A stretch of 64,000 nt of DNA from Thunnus maccoyii. Its lineage: Eukaryota > Chordata > Actinopteri > Scombriformes > Scombridae. A program made the position numbers and the translations under genes. The notes under the pieces were generated by a model. It did no database searches. It was not told the DNA's origin and saw nothing but the letters and a program-made list of their open reading frames with translations. The DNA is taken from assembly GCF_910596095.1 (NCBI RefSeq), contig NC_056533.1:36430662-36494661 (forward strand), given 5' to 3'. Below are positions 27,455 to 38,419 of this stretch, one piece after another; the stretch's first letter is position 1; every line of letters starts with the position of its first letter.

Positions 27455-27676
27455 AAATTTGTCAGCTGCTACTGACAATTATTTTCACAATTAATCAGCT
27501 GATTTTTAAAAAGTTAAGGTTTAAGTTGATGAATCGTCAGAAAATAGTGAAAAATACCTTTTATGCTTTTCCTGTAGCCAGAGATGTATTCATGTCCAAC
27601 AGCCCAAAACCCAGATATTCAGTTACATACAGTATCAAAGATATTAATCAATCAACTAATCATTGCAGCTCTACAC
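27455..27676. mobile_element. MITE family F3 copy, inverted
   Basis: The right end reads 'caactaatcattgcagctct', the complement of the F3 start; the left end resembles 'gacaattattttcacaatta'. Degenerate. Confidence 0.65.
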
Positions 27677-27679
27677 TGA

Positions 27680-28640
27680 ACTCTAATATTAGATCAAGAA
27701 GTTACTTTATTATAAGATGTGTAGAACAAAGCTTCATTTGCTCATTTTTAGTTTGAATTAAAGACAAGTGAAGCCTTGTATTTAAATCTGGTAGAAAACA
27801 TCTTTTCTCTTGTGTGAGATCAATGTTTTCTGTTGTAAACAGTCCCTGATAAATAATGTTCTGCTATTATAGCATCTGTTATCATTTTATGTTACGTGAG
27901 GTTTGGAAAGGTAACAAGCTGTTGATTCACAGAATAATCAAAACCGTTCAGTGTTTATGCAGCTAAAGTTTGGAACATCTTTACTATTCGATGCTGTCTT
28001 CTTTTAAATATGAGTTTTATTTAATTTAGCTCTTAATTAGTTTCGTGTGTGTTCATGCATGCTGTCAGCCAGTTATGACTCAATACAGTTTTGCTTTTTA
28101 TACAAAATATTTATTGGAAATCTCAGCCAGTCATATACAATTCTACAAAAGTATAAATGGTTCAGAAACTCAGCAGATAAGGAACAAAAGGGCCGACTAT
28201 CTTTTTACTGGATATGAAGTAATGCAGTTTATAAACAAAGCTGTAATCTACTTTTTTTTTTATTTTTTTTTTTTTTATCTCTTCTGACAAATGCAGCCTT
28301 TATTCCAACATTATTTCTCACATTTTGCAAGTTTGGTTTTCTTGTATTTTGTCAAACATGTCGTGTGTCAGTGCATAGAAATAAAAAAAACCCCAAAACA
28401 CCTTAAAGTCAAACCTGGGGCATCAAACATCTGGTCAAATTCTTTCATCTTTCTTCAAAGTATTGCCAATTTTAAGACAGTTTTGTTCAAAGTTCTTCTA
28501 CGGCTACATGTGTTAAGACAACGCTTAACATTTAAGAACTTTGGTTTCTTTTGTTCAATGTAGAAAAACATATTTGTCAAAGTAAGAGATCTAAAAAAAA
28601 AAGGCTAATTGTGACGGTGCTCGTGTTCAACACCGGTCAA
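27680..28640. other. rpl12-pole3 interval, possible pole3 3' UTR
   Basis: No exon is supported. On the minus strand AATAAA motifs lie at 28649-28644, 28304-28299 and 28115-28110, so the pole3 3' UTR could end at about 28.6, 28.3 or 28.1 kb. T-rich runs occur at 28250-28276. Confidence 0.45.
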
Positions 28641-29105
28641 CTGTTTATTTACCAGCAGTGTTTTTGGTTGATTGAGGACAGATTAGAGCCAGAATCAGTC
28701 ACTTTCAGCTCTCAGCGTCTTTGTATTTCTGTCACGGAATCTATAGTTTACTGTCAAGAAATCCAGTTACAGAGGAAACAAAAACAGTGTTTGTATCAAA
28801 ACGTGGATGTATAAAATGATGAAAATACAAAACGGACCGAGACAAAGATCGGGATGTAGTCTGACGTCGTGGTTTCGTTGTGCTTTTTGTGTTGTGGGGC
28901 GTCTGGTTGGAAGACAGAAAAAAACAAAAGAAAAACAAAAAACTGGACTCTACAAAAACGTACCCTGACCTCCTATGAGCTCATCACAGGTTTGCTGCTT
29001 TGAAACCGTGAAGCGTCGATTCGTGTTGACTCTTCTGGTCCAGACGGTGATAACCTCAGAGGAGGTGTCGGGAGTGCATCTCGTCGTTCAGTGGTTTGAA
29101 CGTCC

Positions 29106-32100
29106 TCAGTTCTCCACCTCCTCCTCCTCCGCTTCGTTCTCCGCTTCGGGCTCCTCCTCCATGCGTTCCTCCTCCTCCTCTTCCTCCTCCCTGCTCTTAT
29201 CGTTCTCAGAGTCGGTCTTCTTCTCTTTATCTTTGCGCTTCTGCTCCGACACCTCCTTCTTTCCCTTCTGGCCCTTCTTGTACACTGTAGAGGAAAACAA
29301 ACGCCCACCGTTAACAGGAAACATGCATCATTAGAAGCTTAATAGAGTCGTTATATTTCACATTAGTATCTGTGTTTTGATCGTTTGCTCCTCCAGTCAG
29401 AGCTTAGCAACCGTAACTAAGGAAGGCGGTGGTTTGCATGGGGTTGCAGTAAGAGAGCCTCAACATTTAAAAAAAAAAAAAATCAAGTAAAATCAAGAGA
29501 AAAAGTGTAAGAAACAGATTAAACTGCACGTTTATCATCTCAAATGTAAGCTGAGAACATTAAACGTTACTAGTGCTGCAACTATTACTTTCATTATCCA
29601 TTAATCTGCTGATTATTGTCTTGATTAATCGATTAGTTGTCTGGTTAATAAAATGGCAGAAAACAGTAAAACATGTTGATCACTGTTTCCCAAAGACGAA
29701 GACGACAAAAATGCCAGTCATCTGGTGGTTTTAGGTTGTCAAATTTTGCTGCTCTTCTTTGTCGTACATGATAGTGAACTGAACGTCTTTAGGTAGCTGG
29801 ACAACCGAAGCCTCATTTAAGGTTCAGATAAACGATTTTGTCCTCCATTACTTTAATTGAAAGCACATTATAAAGGGACCTTTTAATGGCCAGTATGAAC
29901 AGGAGGAATAATTACATTAAGCAAAACCTCTTTCAATATTCATTTGGGCTCCTCATTATTCATTTAGGGCAGACTTTAAAATAGTGAATCTTTCCCATTA
30001 AATCCTGAGAAGACTCAATGATGAACTGACCTTCTAAAGCTTCTCTCAGAGGCTCCAGGAATCGTTCAAACTCCATTTCCTCCATCGCAGCCAAGACGTC
30101 TCCTGCGTTCAGAGTTTTTCTTTTGGCTTTCATGGCAAAGTTGTTTGCACTGAGACAAAACACAAAGAGAGAAAAAAACATCTTTTATGTTAAAAACGTG
30201 GTATAATGGAAAGTTTTACAAATCATATTCAGTGGTTCAGCTTGATAATGACTGAGATGCTCCTTATTGTTTGATGGAAAACTCCTTTTTATTGTCCTGG
30301 ATCGAACAGAATTTTGTGAATCGGTACTCCAGTCTCTGTCAGACTTTCTAAATGTTTTATTTGAATTCTTACCAGGACGTTGCATACAACACAAACACGC
30401 TGGCAGCTTGGGATATGGCTCTCCTTGCCTCTTTTGACACATTCACCCCATCTGGGAGCTGTTGAAAACAAACGGTGCGGAGGAGTTAGCTCAAAGCTAC
30501 ATTCACACATCACACAACACAAGCAGGCTGAGAAAAAGTATTTATTTCCTCAAGGACGTTAACTACTCAATGCAAAAAGAGCAGTGAGCAATAAATGAGT
30601 AAAACACAGCAAACTGTTCTTTTTTCTTCTATTACAAAAACATGGAACTTTGGTTTGCTTATAAACCACAGATGATAATTACTGAAAATAATATTAGATT
30701 ATGGGAGATACATATACAGTAATCCTTTTCTCAAAATACCATTATAGATGTCTGCAGCTTGTGTTTTTAGTATTTTTTTTTTTTTTAAGTATTTTATAAT
30801 TCCACTTATGTTTAATTCTTATTTTGTGGTATTTCTGTGTTCTTTCTTAAGAGATTTTTTTATCTCAAGGAGGCTTCCCTGGTTATATAAAGGTTAAAAA
30901 AAGCAGGTCTTGCCATAGAGAAGAAAATACTTACAGCACTTGTATTTTCTCTTAAAAAGGACAGAATCACAATGTTTCAAGTGTGTCTTAAAACAGCAGT
31001 CAGGTGTCCATATGAACATTGACAGAGGTTTCCCTTGCTGTAATCAGTCCTCCTGTTCATACTGGCTAAAAGATCCCCTTCAAATGTGCTTTCAATGTAA
31101 GTGATGGAGGCCAAAATCCACAGTGTGTCCACACAGTCATTTAAAAGTTGATGTGAAGCTTATATGAGGCTTCAGCAGTCTGAGTTAGTCATATCAAGTG
31201 GATTTTTAGCATCAAATTCCCTCTTTGTGTTTCCTCGGACAGTGTTTCCCTGTTGAGCTGCGGTGGAAGTATAGTAACAAAAAGAGGGACTTTGGCGCTA
31301 AAAAGACTGTACCGTTGAAAAATATCTACTTGATTTGACTCATTTGGACGCTGAAGCTTCATATTAGCTTCAGATAAACTTTTAAATACATTTTTGTCCC
31401 CCATCACTTCCTTTGTAAGTTCATTATGAAGGGATCTGCTAGTGGTCAGTATGAACAGGACGAATGATTACAGCAAGAAAAACATGTTTCACTGTTCATT
31501 TGGGCTCCTGACTGTTGTTTTAAAGGTGCAGTGTGTAGAATTTAGTGGCATCTAGCGGAACAGACTTTGCAGAAATGGAATATAATATTCATAAGTATGT
31601 TTTAATTAATGTATAATCACCTGAAAATAAGAATCACTGTGTTTTTGTTACCTTAGAATGAGCCCTTTATATCCAACCTACATTGGGTCCTCTTCCATGG
31701 AGCCTGTCGTGTTTCTACAGAAGCCCAGAATGGACAAACCAAACACTGCTTCTAGAGGGGGCCTTCGTGTTTTTGGTGAGTTTCGCGGCCACCGTAGGTT
31801 ATTTAGTTGGTTGCAATCTGCAACCTCACCGCTAGATGCCACTAAATCCTACACACTGGTCCTTTGAGAGAGACTTAGAAATTGTGAACCTGCCCTTTAA
31901 CACAAAGAGCAATCACATAGCACATATTTATCCCTAAAATGTCCCCTCAAGTAGCTTTAAACTTGAATAACTGTGTGTCCTTTACTCCGCATGTTAACTT
32001 GTTGCTCCAGCGCTATCTTTAGTAGACTAAATAATAATTATCTGAAAAATAATCCAAACATTTAAGCTCAAATATCAAGTATTTGCTCGTCGTTGCCAAT

Positions 32101-32286
32101 GGTAGAAAGTAACGCAGTACATTCAGTAGTACTGTTATATTTATTTAAATCTACAGTTAGTTTATAGATTGTTCAGACACAGATAAGATGATTAAAACGA
32201 GGCTCTCAGCGCTCACTCACCGCCTCCTTGATGATGCGGGTGATGACCGCGTTGGGAAGGTTCAGGTCTTCTGGTCTTTCTGCCAT
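29106..32286 (-). CDS. pole3: DNA polymerase epsilon subunit 3 (CHRAC17)
   Basis: POLE3 is a histone-fold protein that pairs with POLE4 in the polymerase epsilon holoenzyme and with CHRAC1 in the CHRAC remodeller, handling parental H3-H4 at forks. Coding exons on the minus strand: 32286-32221, 30458-30373, 30149-30031, 29284-29106; all junctions GT-AG and in phase, total 149 aa (human 147). Residues 1-22 ([20 protein letters not shown]..), the histone fold through [14 protein letters not shown] (51-64) and MEEMEFERF, a lysine-rich linker at 92-113 and an acidic Glu-rich tail at 115-149 are all as in the family. Intron 1 (1.76 kb) contains a nested transposon pair. Its promoter lies in CpG-rich DNA at 32287-32700. 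Identification is certain. Confidence 0.96.
29571..29985. mobile_element. F3 MITE and F1 half-element in pole3 intron 3
   Basis: 29571-29818 is a degenerate F3 copy ('gtgctgcaactattacttt', 'attaatcgattagttgtct'). 29835-29985 is the right half of an F1 foldback ('cagtatgaacaggaggaata', 'tattcatttgggctcct'). Confidence 0.65.
30815..30905 (+). mobile_element. LINE 3' end fragment
   Basis: 'cttccctggttatataaagg' preceded by 'tatctcaaggagg' matches the typical 3' end of fish non-LTR elements ('tctcaatgggacttcc', then 'ttaaataaagg'). A longer related end is at 36190-36690. It lies in pole3 intron 1. Confidence 0.55.
30952..31900. mobile_element. F1 foldback in pole3 intron 1, host of a nested MITE
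   Basis: The left arm starts near 30952 and contains 'gtgtcttaaaacagcagtca'; the right arm reaches 'ctcctgactgttgttttaaa' at 31524, is then interrupted by M2 (31522-31865), and resumes as 'gagacttagaaattgtgaac' to 31900. Restoring continuity gives the same arm order as the copy at 41852, so M2 inserted after F1. Confidence 0.8.
31522..31865. mobile_element. MITE family M2, copy 2 (nested in F1)
   Basis: 344 bp with inverted ends 'aaaggtgcagtgtgtagaat' and the complement of 'aaaggaccagtgtgtaggat'. The interior matches 9659-10028. The plus frame 31658-31867 is not coding. Confidence 0.88.
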
Positions 32287-32660
32287 TTCACTCACCGAGT
32301 CTTCAACCCTGCTGTCCGTTAGCTTCACCGTCCGTCACGGTTAACGGTTACCGGTCAGCCGTTACGTCCGTTGCCTCTCGTATGAAGCCCGAGTGAGCTG
32401 CTAACCGACCAGCGCTAACCTGAGCTCCGTAAAGTAGCTAGCTAACGTTACCGGCTCTTTCCGTTTCACCGGAATGTTGAGTTATTAGACGTACGTTATA
32501 AAGAAGACGTTAACGTTTTATTAACTCTTTATGACTCGGTGAGAAGCTGCTCGCGTGTCCATCAGAATCGGTTTGTTTTGAGACGTTTCCCGCGAACCTT
32601 CCAACCACGAGCCCTCCTCCGTCACCTCTCAACTTCGACCTCTGACGCGTGCGTGACGTA
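32287..32660 (-). promoter_or_regulatory. pole3 promoter and CpG-rich 5' region
   Basis: The sequence upstream of the pole3 ATG has many CpG dinucleotides (ccgtccgtcacggttaacgg and similar), unlike the AT-rich DNA beyond 32700. No TATA box is evident at a suitable place. The exact start is not known. Confidence 0.55.
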
Positions 32661-32689
32661 CGTTGACCGTTACGTAATTAACATAAAAG

Positions 32690-34570
32690 AAGAAGAAGAA
32701 GAAAAAACATGAGCTAAATAAATTAATTTAAATGATTGAATAAACATTTTCTTAAAATATTTAAGAATATTAATGTATCGTGTTAATTTTGCTCTTTACT
32801 TTAAGACTGGCACGAGGTTGCTAAGTTTATTAATTATCAATTTAAAATATGGCTGACTGCTTTATTTATAAAATTGTACTATTTGGGTTGAATGAGAAAG
32901 AAGCATACGTCATTAATCTTATCTTAGCTTAGCTTATAAATTTTATATTCATAAGTGTAGGTTTGACACCAAAAACCTCTCTTCTCATATTATTATTATT
33001 TTCATAAAGAATCTTTCTGTTTCTTATGCGTTGTTTTGTTCCCAAGTATGCACCTCATGTTCATTCATGTGATCAATACAGAGAAAGAGGAAAATAAAAA
33101 ATAAATAAAATAATTTTATGTCGTCCTTTATTGTTATTATGGTTTACTTATTGGGTTTGGGATATTATTTGATTATATTGTAAGGATCTTATTGGGGTTG
33201 AATAGTATTTCATTTTATACATTTCTTTAATTGTATTTACTTGACATATAATTTATGTTTTGCACAACAAATTGCACAAGAATTTATATTTCGATTTCAT
33301 TGCTGAATGTCTGTATGTTCATGAAATTAAAAAGTTAAATAAAATAAACAACTTGACAAATATGAATAAAACAATGCTTACATAATTAGATTACTAGGCT
33401 TTTAGATCTCAAAACAGGTATATATGTATATATATTTAAATATCTTAAATCTGCTGTTGCAATTAGGTTTTTTAAAGCACTGTTCATTTTTCTGATTTTT
33501 TTGAATATATTATATTTGGGGGGTTTAGGTTGTCATTTTTTTTTGAGACTGTGCTGCGTTTCCTTGACTAACATTATAGTAAATTCAATATCTTCATTGG
33601 ACAAAACAAGACATTTGATATGACTTTGGGCTCAATTTTCTGAATGTTTAGATAAGACATACAGTACATGTGTTGTTTTTTTCCCTCTTCTTTCCCCTCA
33701 AAAATGTTCTGAATTTATTGTAAATTGTTGTCATTATTCATACAGTGCTTTGATAATATTGTATCTGAATACATTCATGCCATTAAAGAACTTTGAATTT
33801 TAATTAGAATTACATAAAATACACTAAACACAAATCTAAATATCAATTGTTGACAACATTCTCCAATAATTTGGTGGTGTCACAAACTTTATTTATTTTT
33901 TGTGAAAGATTCATAATTATATGTTGTTAAATAACTTCTGGACAGAGATTTTTAACACTGTTTCAGACATTATTGGAAGAAGAGTTTGCAGCTTTGTTCA
34001 GGATCTCTCGCTCTCTGTCTGCATCTGAGAAACACACTGTAGCTTTTGTATCCCTGCTGGCAAGACAACTGATACTCACTTTTGTTGTATTACAGATATT
34101 CTTTTCCAGAATATTCTATTCACACATACATCTATTATTCTGTTTTCTAATTAGCTCAGACAGTATAATGATTGTGACAACTATCTTGTTGCTGTAAATA
34201 TTAATTGTAAAACTTAATAAATAAAAGTGATAGGAAAAAAAATAATTGTTTTTGGTCATTCAAAAACAATCTATTGATTTCCATGTAAACCAGTATGTGT
34301 AACTATGAAAAATAATCCAAATCACATCTGTTAGCGGGAAGTGTCTTGATAGATAATGTAAAAATGTGTTTAAAGTGTGTAAAGACCACAGCCAGTCATC
34401 TGAATCCATAACAAAACCATTTAGCAAAGACATCAGCTGTAACAATAAGCCTGTGATCCTTCTTTCTCTATTTTTTGTATTGTCAGTGAAGACCAAAATC
34501 AACAATGTGTTAAATGTGTCTCTCAACACTTTCTGACATTCCTGCCCTGTCAGACTCCAACCTGCTGGTT
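32690..34570. other. AT-rich intergenic, no gene seen
   Basis: It begins with a short (GAA)n at 32687-32705. An F3-like scrap ('ggacaaaacaagacatttga') lies near 33598. The 74- and 89-codon frames near 33973 and 34260 have no recognisable features. Confidence 0.5.
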
Positions 34571-34587
34571 GCCCATTATTTTTATAT

Positions 34588-34850
34588 CCAACGCCTGATA
34601 TATCTTATTCCTGTGTGCACCGTTGTTGTCCAAAAACTATTAGAAACACGTCAATGAGCCGCTGGGTGACGTGTTCCTTCATCACCATGAAAACAAACAC
34701 TGTAGTTTATTTTGACTCAATCCCACACACACACCGTCCTGCTGCCAGAAATCCTCAATAGAGCATCAAATGTGGATAAATCCTCTGCTGAAAATAGTCC
34801 CCAACAAATGCACTATTTCCTATTTTGAGTAACATTTGCTAAAAACTACA
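34588..34850 (-). repeat. Dispersed repeat, inverted partner of 56014
   Basis: The reverse complement matches 56014-56282 over its length, e.g. 'gcatttgttggggactattt', 'gggattgagtcaaaataaac', 'atggtgatgaaggaacacgt'. The two copies are 21 kb apart in opposite orientation. Confidence 0.8.
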
Positions 34851-34993
34851 GTGCCCGACTGTTTTGGGAAATTACTCAGCCTTACTGAAAAAGTGAACTA
34901 CACTGTATCTATTGGATTTTAAGTTTTCCATCTAACAAGAAAAGAAAGAGAGAGAAAAAAGACAATTTCAAGCACAGACGATAAAGAAAAGAA

Positions 34994-36063
34994 CAGGCAC
35001 ATCTGTCAGACACTGCACATCGTTTTGAGTTGATTATCACATTATCACAACAACCACCACAGCTAAGCCTTAATATCTCATGTACCTCATATAAAAGTTC
35101 TAGTTAAAACAGCAGACACGTTCACAGTAACATATCTGTGAGGCATTTTTTTTTTAAGATTTACGCCTTCAGCTTGTAGCAGAGAGCCACAGACGGGGTA
35201 GAGAAGTCAGAAATTAACTCGTTGTCGGTTTTGGTCTTTTCCTGGGATTTTTTGATGGTATTTAAAATATAGAGTAACATCTTTACTATATCCTTATGAT
35301 TATAGTGTTACAGTGACTACAAAATAGTAGTAGTTGGAGTCTCATCTCTGAGTGTTTGTTGAATATTTTGGGCTCTTCTTGAGGTTTCTTCCATTTTTTT
35401 AGTTTTCTCCTTATCCAAATCAAGGGTCTAAAGATAGAGGATGTTGTATGCTGCACACATTATTATAAAGCCCCATTAGGGACAGTTGTGATTTGTCATG
35501 TTGGGTTATATCACACTGAAGTGTTAATGCCACCACTTGCCTGCTTGCACATTATCTGTAGTGTACCGATGAATGTTAAAAACCCAGAACTGGGCAGACC
35601 TCCAGCTCAGCTTTACACCTTCCCTGCTAACAGAGTGGATAAGGTCGGGGTTTGTTGGGTGAAAAGGTATTTAGGTGGTTTCCATGGTAGCTGGCTTCCT
35701 CACACATGCAGCAGCGTGATACAGCCCACACAGAGAAAAAAAAAAAAAAAACAAGACATTTAAAGCATAATAATGTTCAGCTCAAAGTTAAGAAAAACAT
35801 CCTTCTGTACAGGCACATCTGTCACATCTGTGCACTGCACATCGTTTCAACTTGATTATCGCAGCAACCGCCGCAGTTGAGCCTTAGTATCTCATGTACC
35901 TCACATAAAAGTTCTAATTAAAACAGCGGACACGTTCACATTAACATATTTGTGAGGCGTTTTTAAAAGATTTACGTCTTCAGTCCAATGAGTTTAGAGC
36001 TGAGAGCCGCAGAGACGGAGTCAGACATTAACTCGTTGATGGTCTTTTCATTGGATTTTTTTT
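34994..36063. repeat. Direct repeat pair, ~260 bp, 815 bp apart
   Basis: 34994-35258 and 35809-36063 share 'caggcacatctgtca', 'tctcatgtacctca', 'taaaagttcta-ttaaaacag', 'acacgttcaca-taacat' and 'attaactcgttg'. Between them is unassigned DNA with an A-rich run at about 35738-35753. Confidence 0.8.
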
Positions 36064-36189
36064 AAGTAGGGATGTGATTTACATGCATGCATCTTCATCC
36101 CTAACTTAAAAAAACTGGATTCTGCATATCACGCTGCATTATGTTTTGTAACAAGAACAAGCTCATGTACTCACCATTGCATTTTATAT

Positions 36190-36690
36190 GAATCTTGAGG
36201 ATGAGGAGAAAAATACACATGTTGCTATTTACTGTCAAGACATTGTTAGGTAATCTACCTTCTTATATCTGCAGCCTTTTATCCTGCAACTATAGCACTA
36301 GATCTACTGATCAGATTCTTTTAAATGTCCCCAGGTGCACTCAGAACTTGGTAAAACTGCTTTATCCTTTTATGCACTTTTAGCCTGGAATGAGCTGCTA
36401 AATACCAGTAAACTTAGAAGAACTCCCCTCTTTGAACACCTTTAAAGGTCTTTTACATGTTGCTCTTTTAAATAACCTTGACTTGAGATGGACTGTGTTA
36501 TGGATATAAATGGTATGGCCTTTATGCTTCTCTCCTTTTACTCTTTCCACTGTGTAGCTTTTATGTATTTATGTGTTCTATCATGTGAAATTGTTTTTTA
36601 TGTGACACTGCTTTTGCTGCCGTCTTGACTAGGAATCCCTAGAATAAGAAATCTTGTGTCTCAATGGGACCTTTCTGGCTACATAAAAGA
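36190..36690 (+). mobile_element. LINE ORF2 C-terminal relic and 3' UTR
   Basis: 36265-36385 (plus) encodes STRSTDQILLNVPRCTQNLV.., close to the extreme C-terminus of teleost non-LTR ORF2 proteins (a motif like DQLLL-VPR-RTE-GK-AF). The rest reads like the LINE 3' UTR, ending 'gtctcaatgggacctttctg'. It is truncated at the 5' end and carries stops, hence dead. Family by memory (L2/CR1-like). Confidence 0.6.
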
Positions 36691-36699
36691 TAAAACAAA

Positions 36700-38060
36700 A
36701 GCAAAAAAACATTGTAAACCACAACATTGTAGAGGAGGCTATGAGGTCAATTTCTACGCCCACCAAGTTCAAGCTTCTGTAGCTGTTTCTAGGCAGCGCT
36801 CCAGGATACTCAAGTTTCCTCGACTCGCAGTAGATCGCTCGGTGTTGTTGGAACAATCACCGCTGCTGCTGAACTCTTTCTGTGTTCATCTAACATGTCG
36901 ACAGGCTGCTGCAGATAGATGTAAAACTCACCCCTTAAGATATCAATGGGTCAAGACTTTCTCTTCTGCAGTGTGATCGTTTTTTAGTGCATTTTAAAAG
37001 TCAAGGAGTTAATATTGTTTTACAATCAATACAAATACAGTTTATTACACACTGCAAATACAGAATGTTATTGTTGGCTGTTTTCACTGCAGCCCACAAC
37101 TAATTCACTCATTTCTTAAAAATGTATTAAATATAGCCTACGGTACCAGTCAAAACTTTCTCATTTATTTATTTTTATTTATTTATTAGTTTATTTGTCA
37201 GGGACGATGCAAAAAACATTATAACAGATTAAAGTAACATGAAACAGATGTGTTGCATATAGGATTTCTAGCCAAGGCTAATTTGCGACCCCTGTCCCTC
37301 GTTAGGCTTTTCTACTTAAAAATAGTAATATAGTAAACAAAGCTCATAATAAATAGTGACATTCTCAATGACAACAGTTCATGGGAATGGGAAAGTGTTA
37401 CAGTAAACACTCATGCAACCACAAAAATACACTGGAAGATGCAAACAGCTGGTGGATAACAGATAACACAATAACGTTTGTATTTCCACCATAAGGTCTG
37501 CACTGAGAAGTCATAGTGTACAGAGCGCTGAGGTCACATATGGAGCTGATGTAAAACCAAAACTATCTGACGGGGGGCTGCAGTCGAGTCATAATTCTTT
37601 GAGTTTTGTCACTTTATACATTCATTTTTTCCCATTTTGAATATAAAAATATTGATTTGTGCAGCTTTAAGTTGCAGTGCATCGAGCTCTCAGACTCCGA
37701 ACCCTTTGAGGAAATCGCAGCCACAGAACGTCAGAACCTGAAGACCGTTAAACAGGGTTAAGACTGTGAAACCACAGACAGACTTGAGATCTGTCAGTTT
37801 GTTTTAGACTGATGAGTACAGAGATACCATCATCTCCTTTATATGTTTTGTTGAACATGTGGTTACTTTAGCAAAATTTCTTACTTATCTGTCAGTGGTA
37901 GAGCAGGAGAGTCAGACCTGTTTGTACAAGAAGGAAATAAAAGGAAGGCCCACAAATCGGCCTGTAAACAAAAAGCCAAGAACAGAATCTGTTGACGATA
38001 ACAGGCTTTAAACTGAGTCATGTGACCCTCATCAGTAACACCAGCACACCTGACCTCTAC
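36700..38060. other. Intergenic with a retroposon-like scrap
   Basis: 37145-37340 ('tttatttgtcagggacgatg', 'agccaaggctaatttgcgac') resembles a common teleost repeat. The 106-codon frame at 36656-36976 overlaps the LINE end and is not supported as a gene. Confidence 0.45.
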
Positions 38061-38063
38061 TGC

Positions 38064-38413
38064 AACAATTAGTCAATTAACTGATTAGTTTATCGCCAAC
38101 TATTTTGATAATTGATTAATCGTTTTGAGTCATTTTTTAGAAAAAGATATGTCCAAATTATCTGATTCTGATCTTAAATATGAATATTTTCTGGTTTGTT
38201 TAGTCCTCTATGATGTAAACTGAATATTTTTGGGTTGTGGATTGTTGGTCAGAACAAATAAAGACTTTTGAGGGCGTCACCTTGGGCTTCGAGAAACAGT
38301 GATTGACATTTTTCACCATTTTTGGACATTTGATTGACCAAACAGCATCGATTGATCGAGAAAAGAGTCAACAAATTTATTGATAATGAAAATAATTGTT
38401 AGTTGCTGCCCTA
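38064..38413. mobile_element. MITE family F3, near full-length copy
   Basis: 350 bp running from 'ctgcaacaattagtcaatta' to 'aattgttagttgctgcccta', with inverted ends and the internal 'ggattgttggtcagaacaaa' motif. It is the best-preserved F3 copy in the window. Confidence 0.8.
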
Positions 38414-38419
38414 ATAATA

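Noticed and set aside
28973-29334. Arg-rich and Ser-rich frames over the end of pole3
   Set aside because: They are other-frame readings of the GAG/GAA repeats encoding the acidic tail of pole3.
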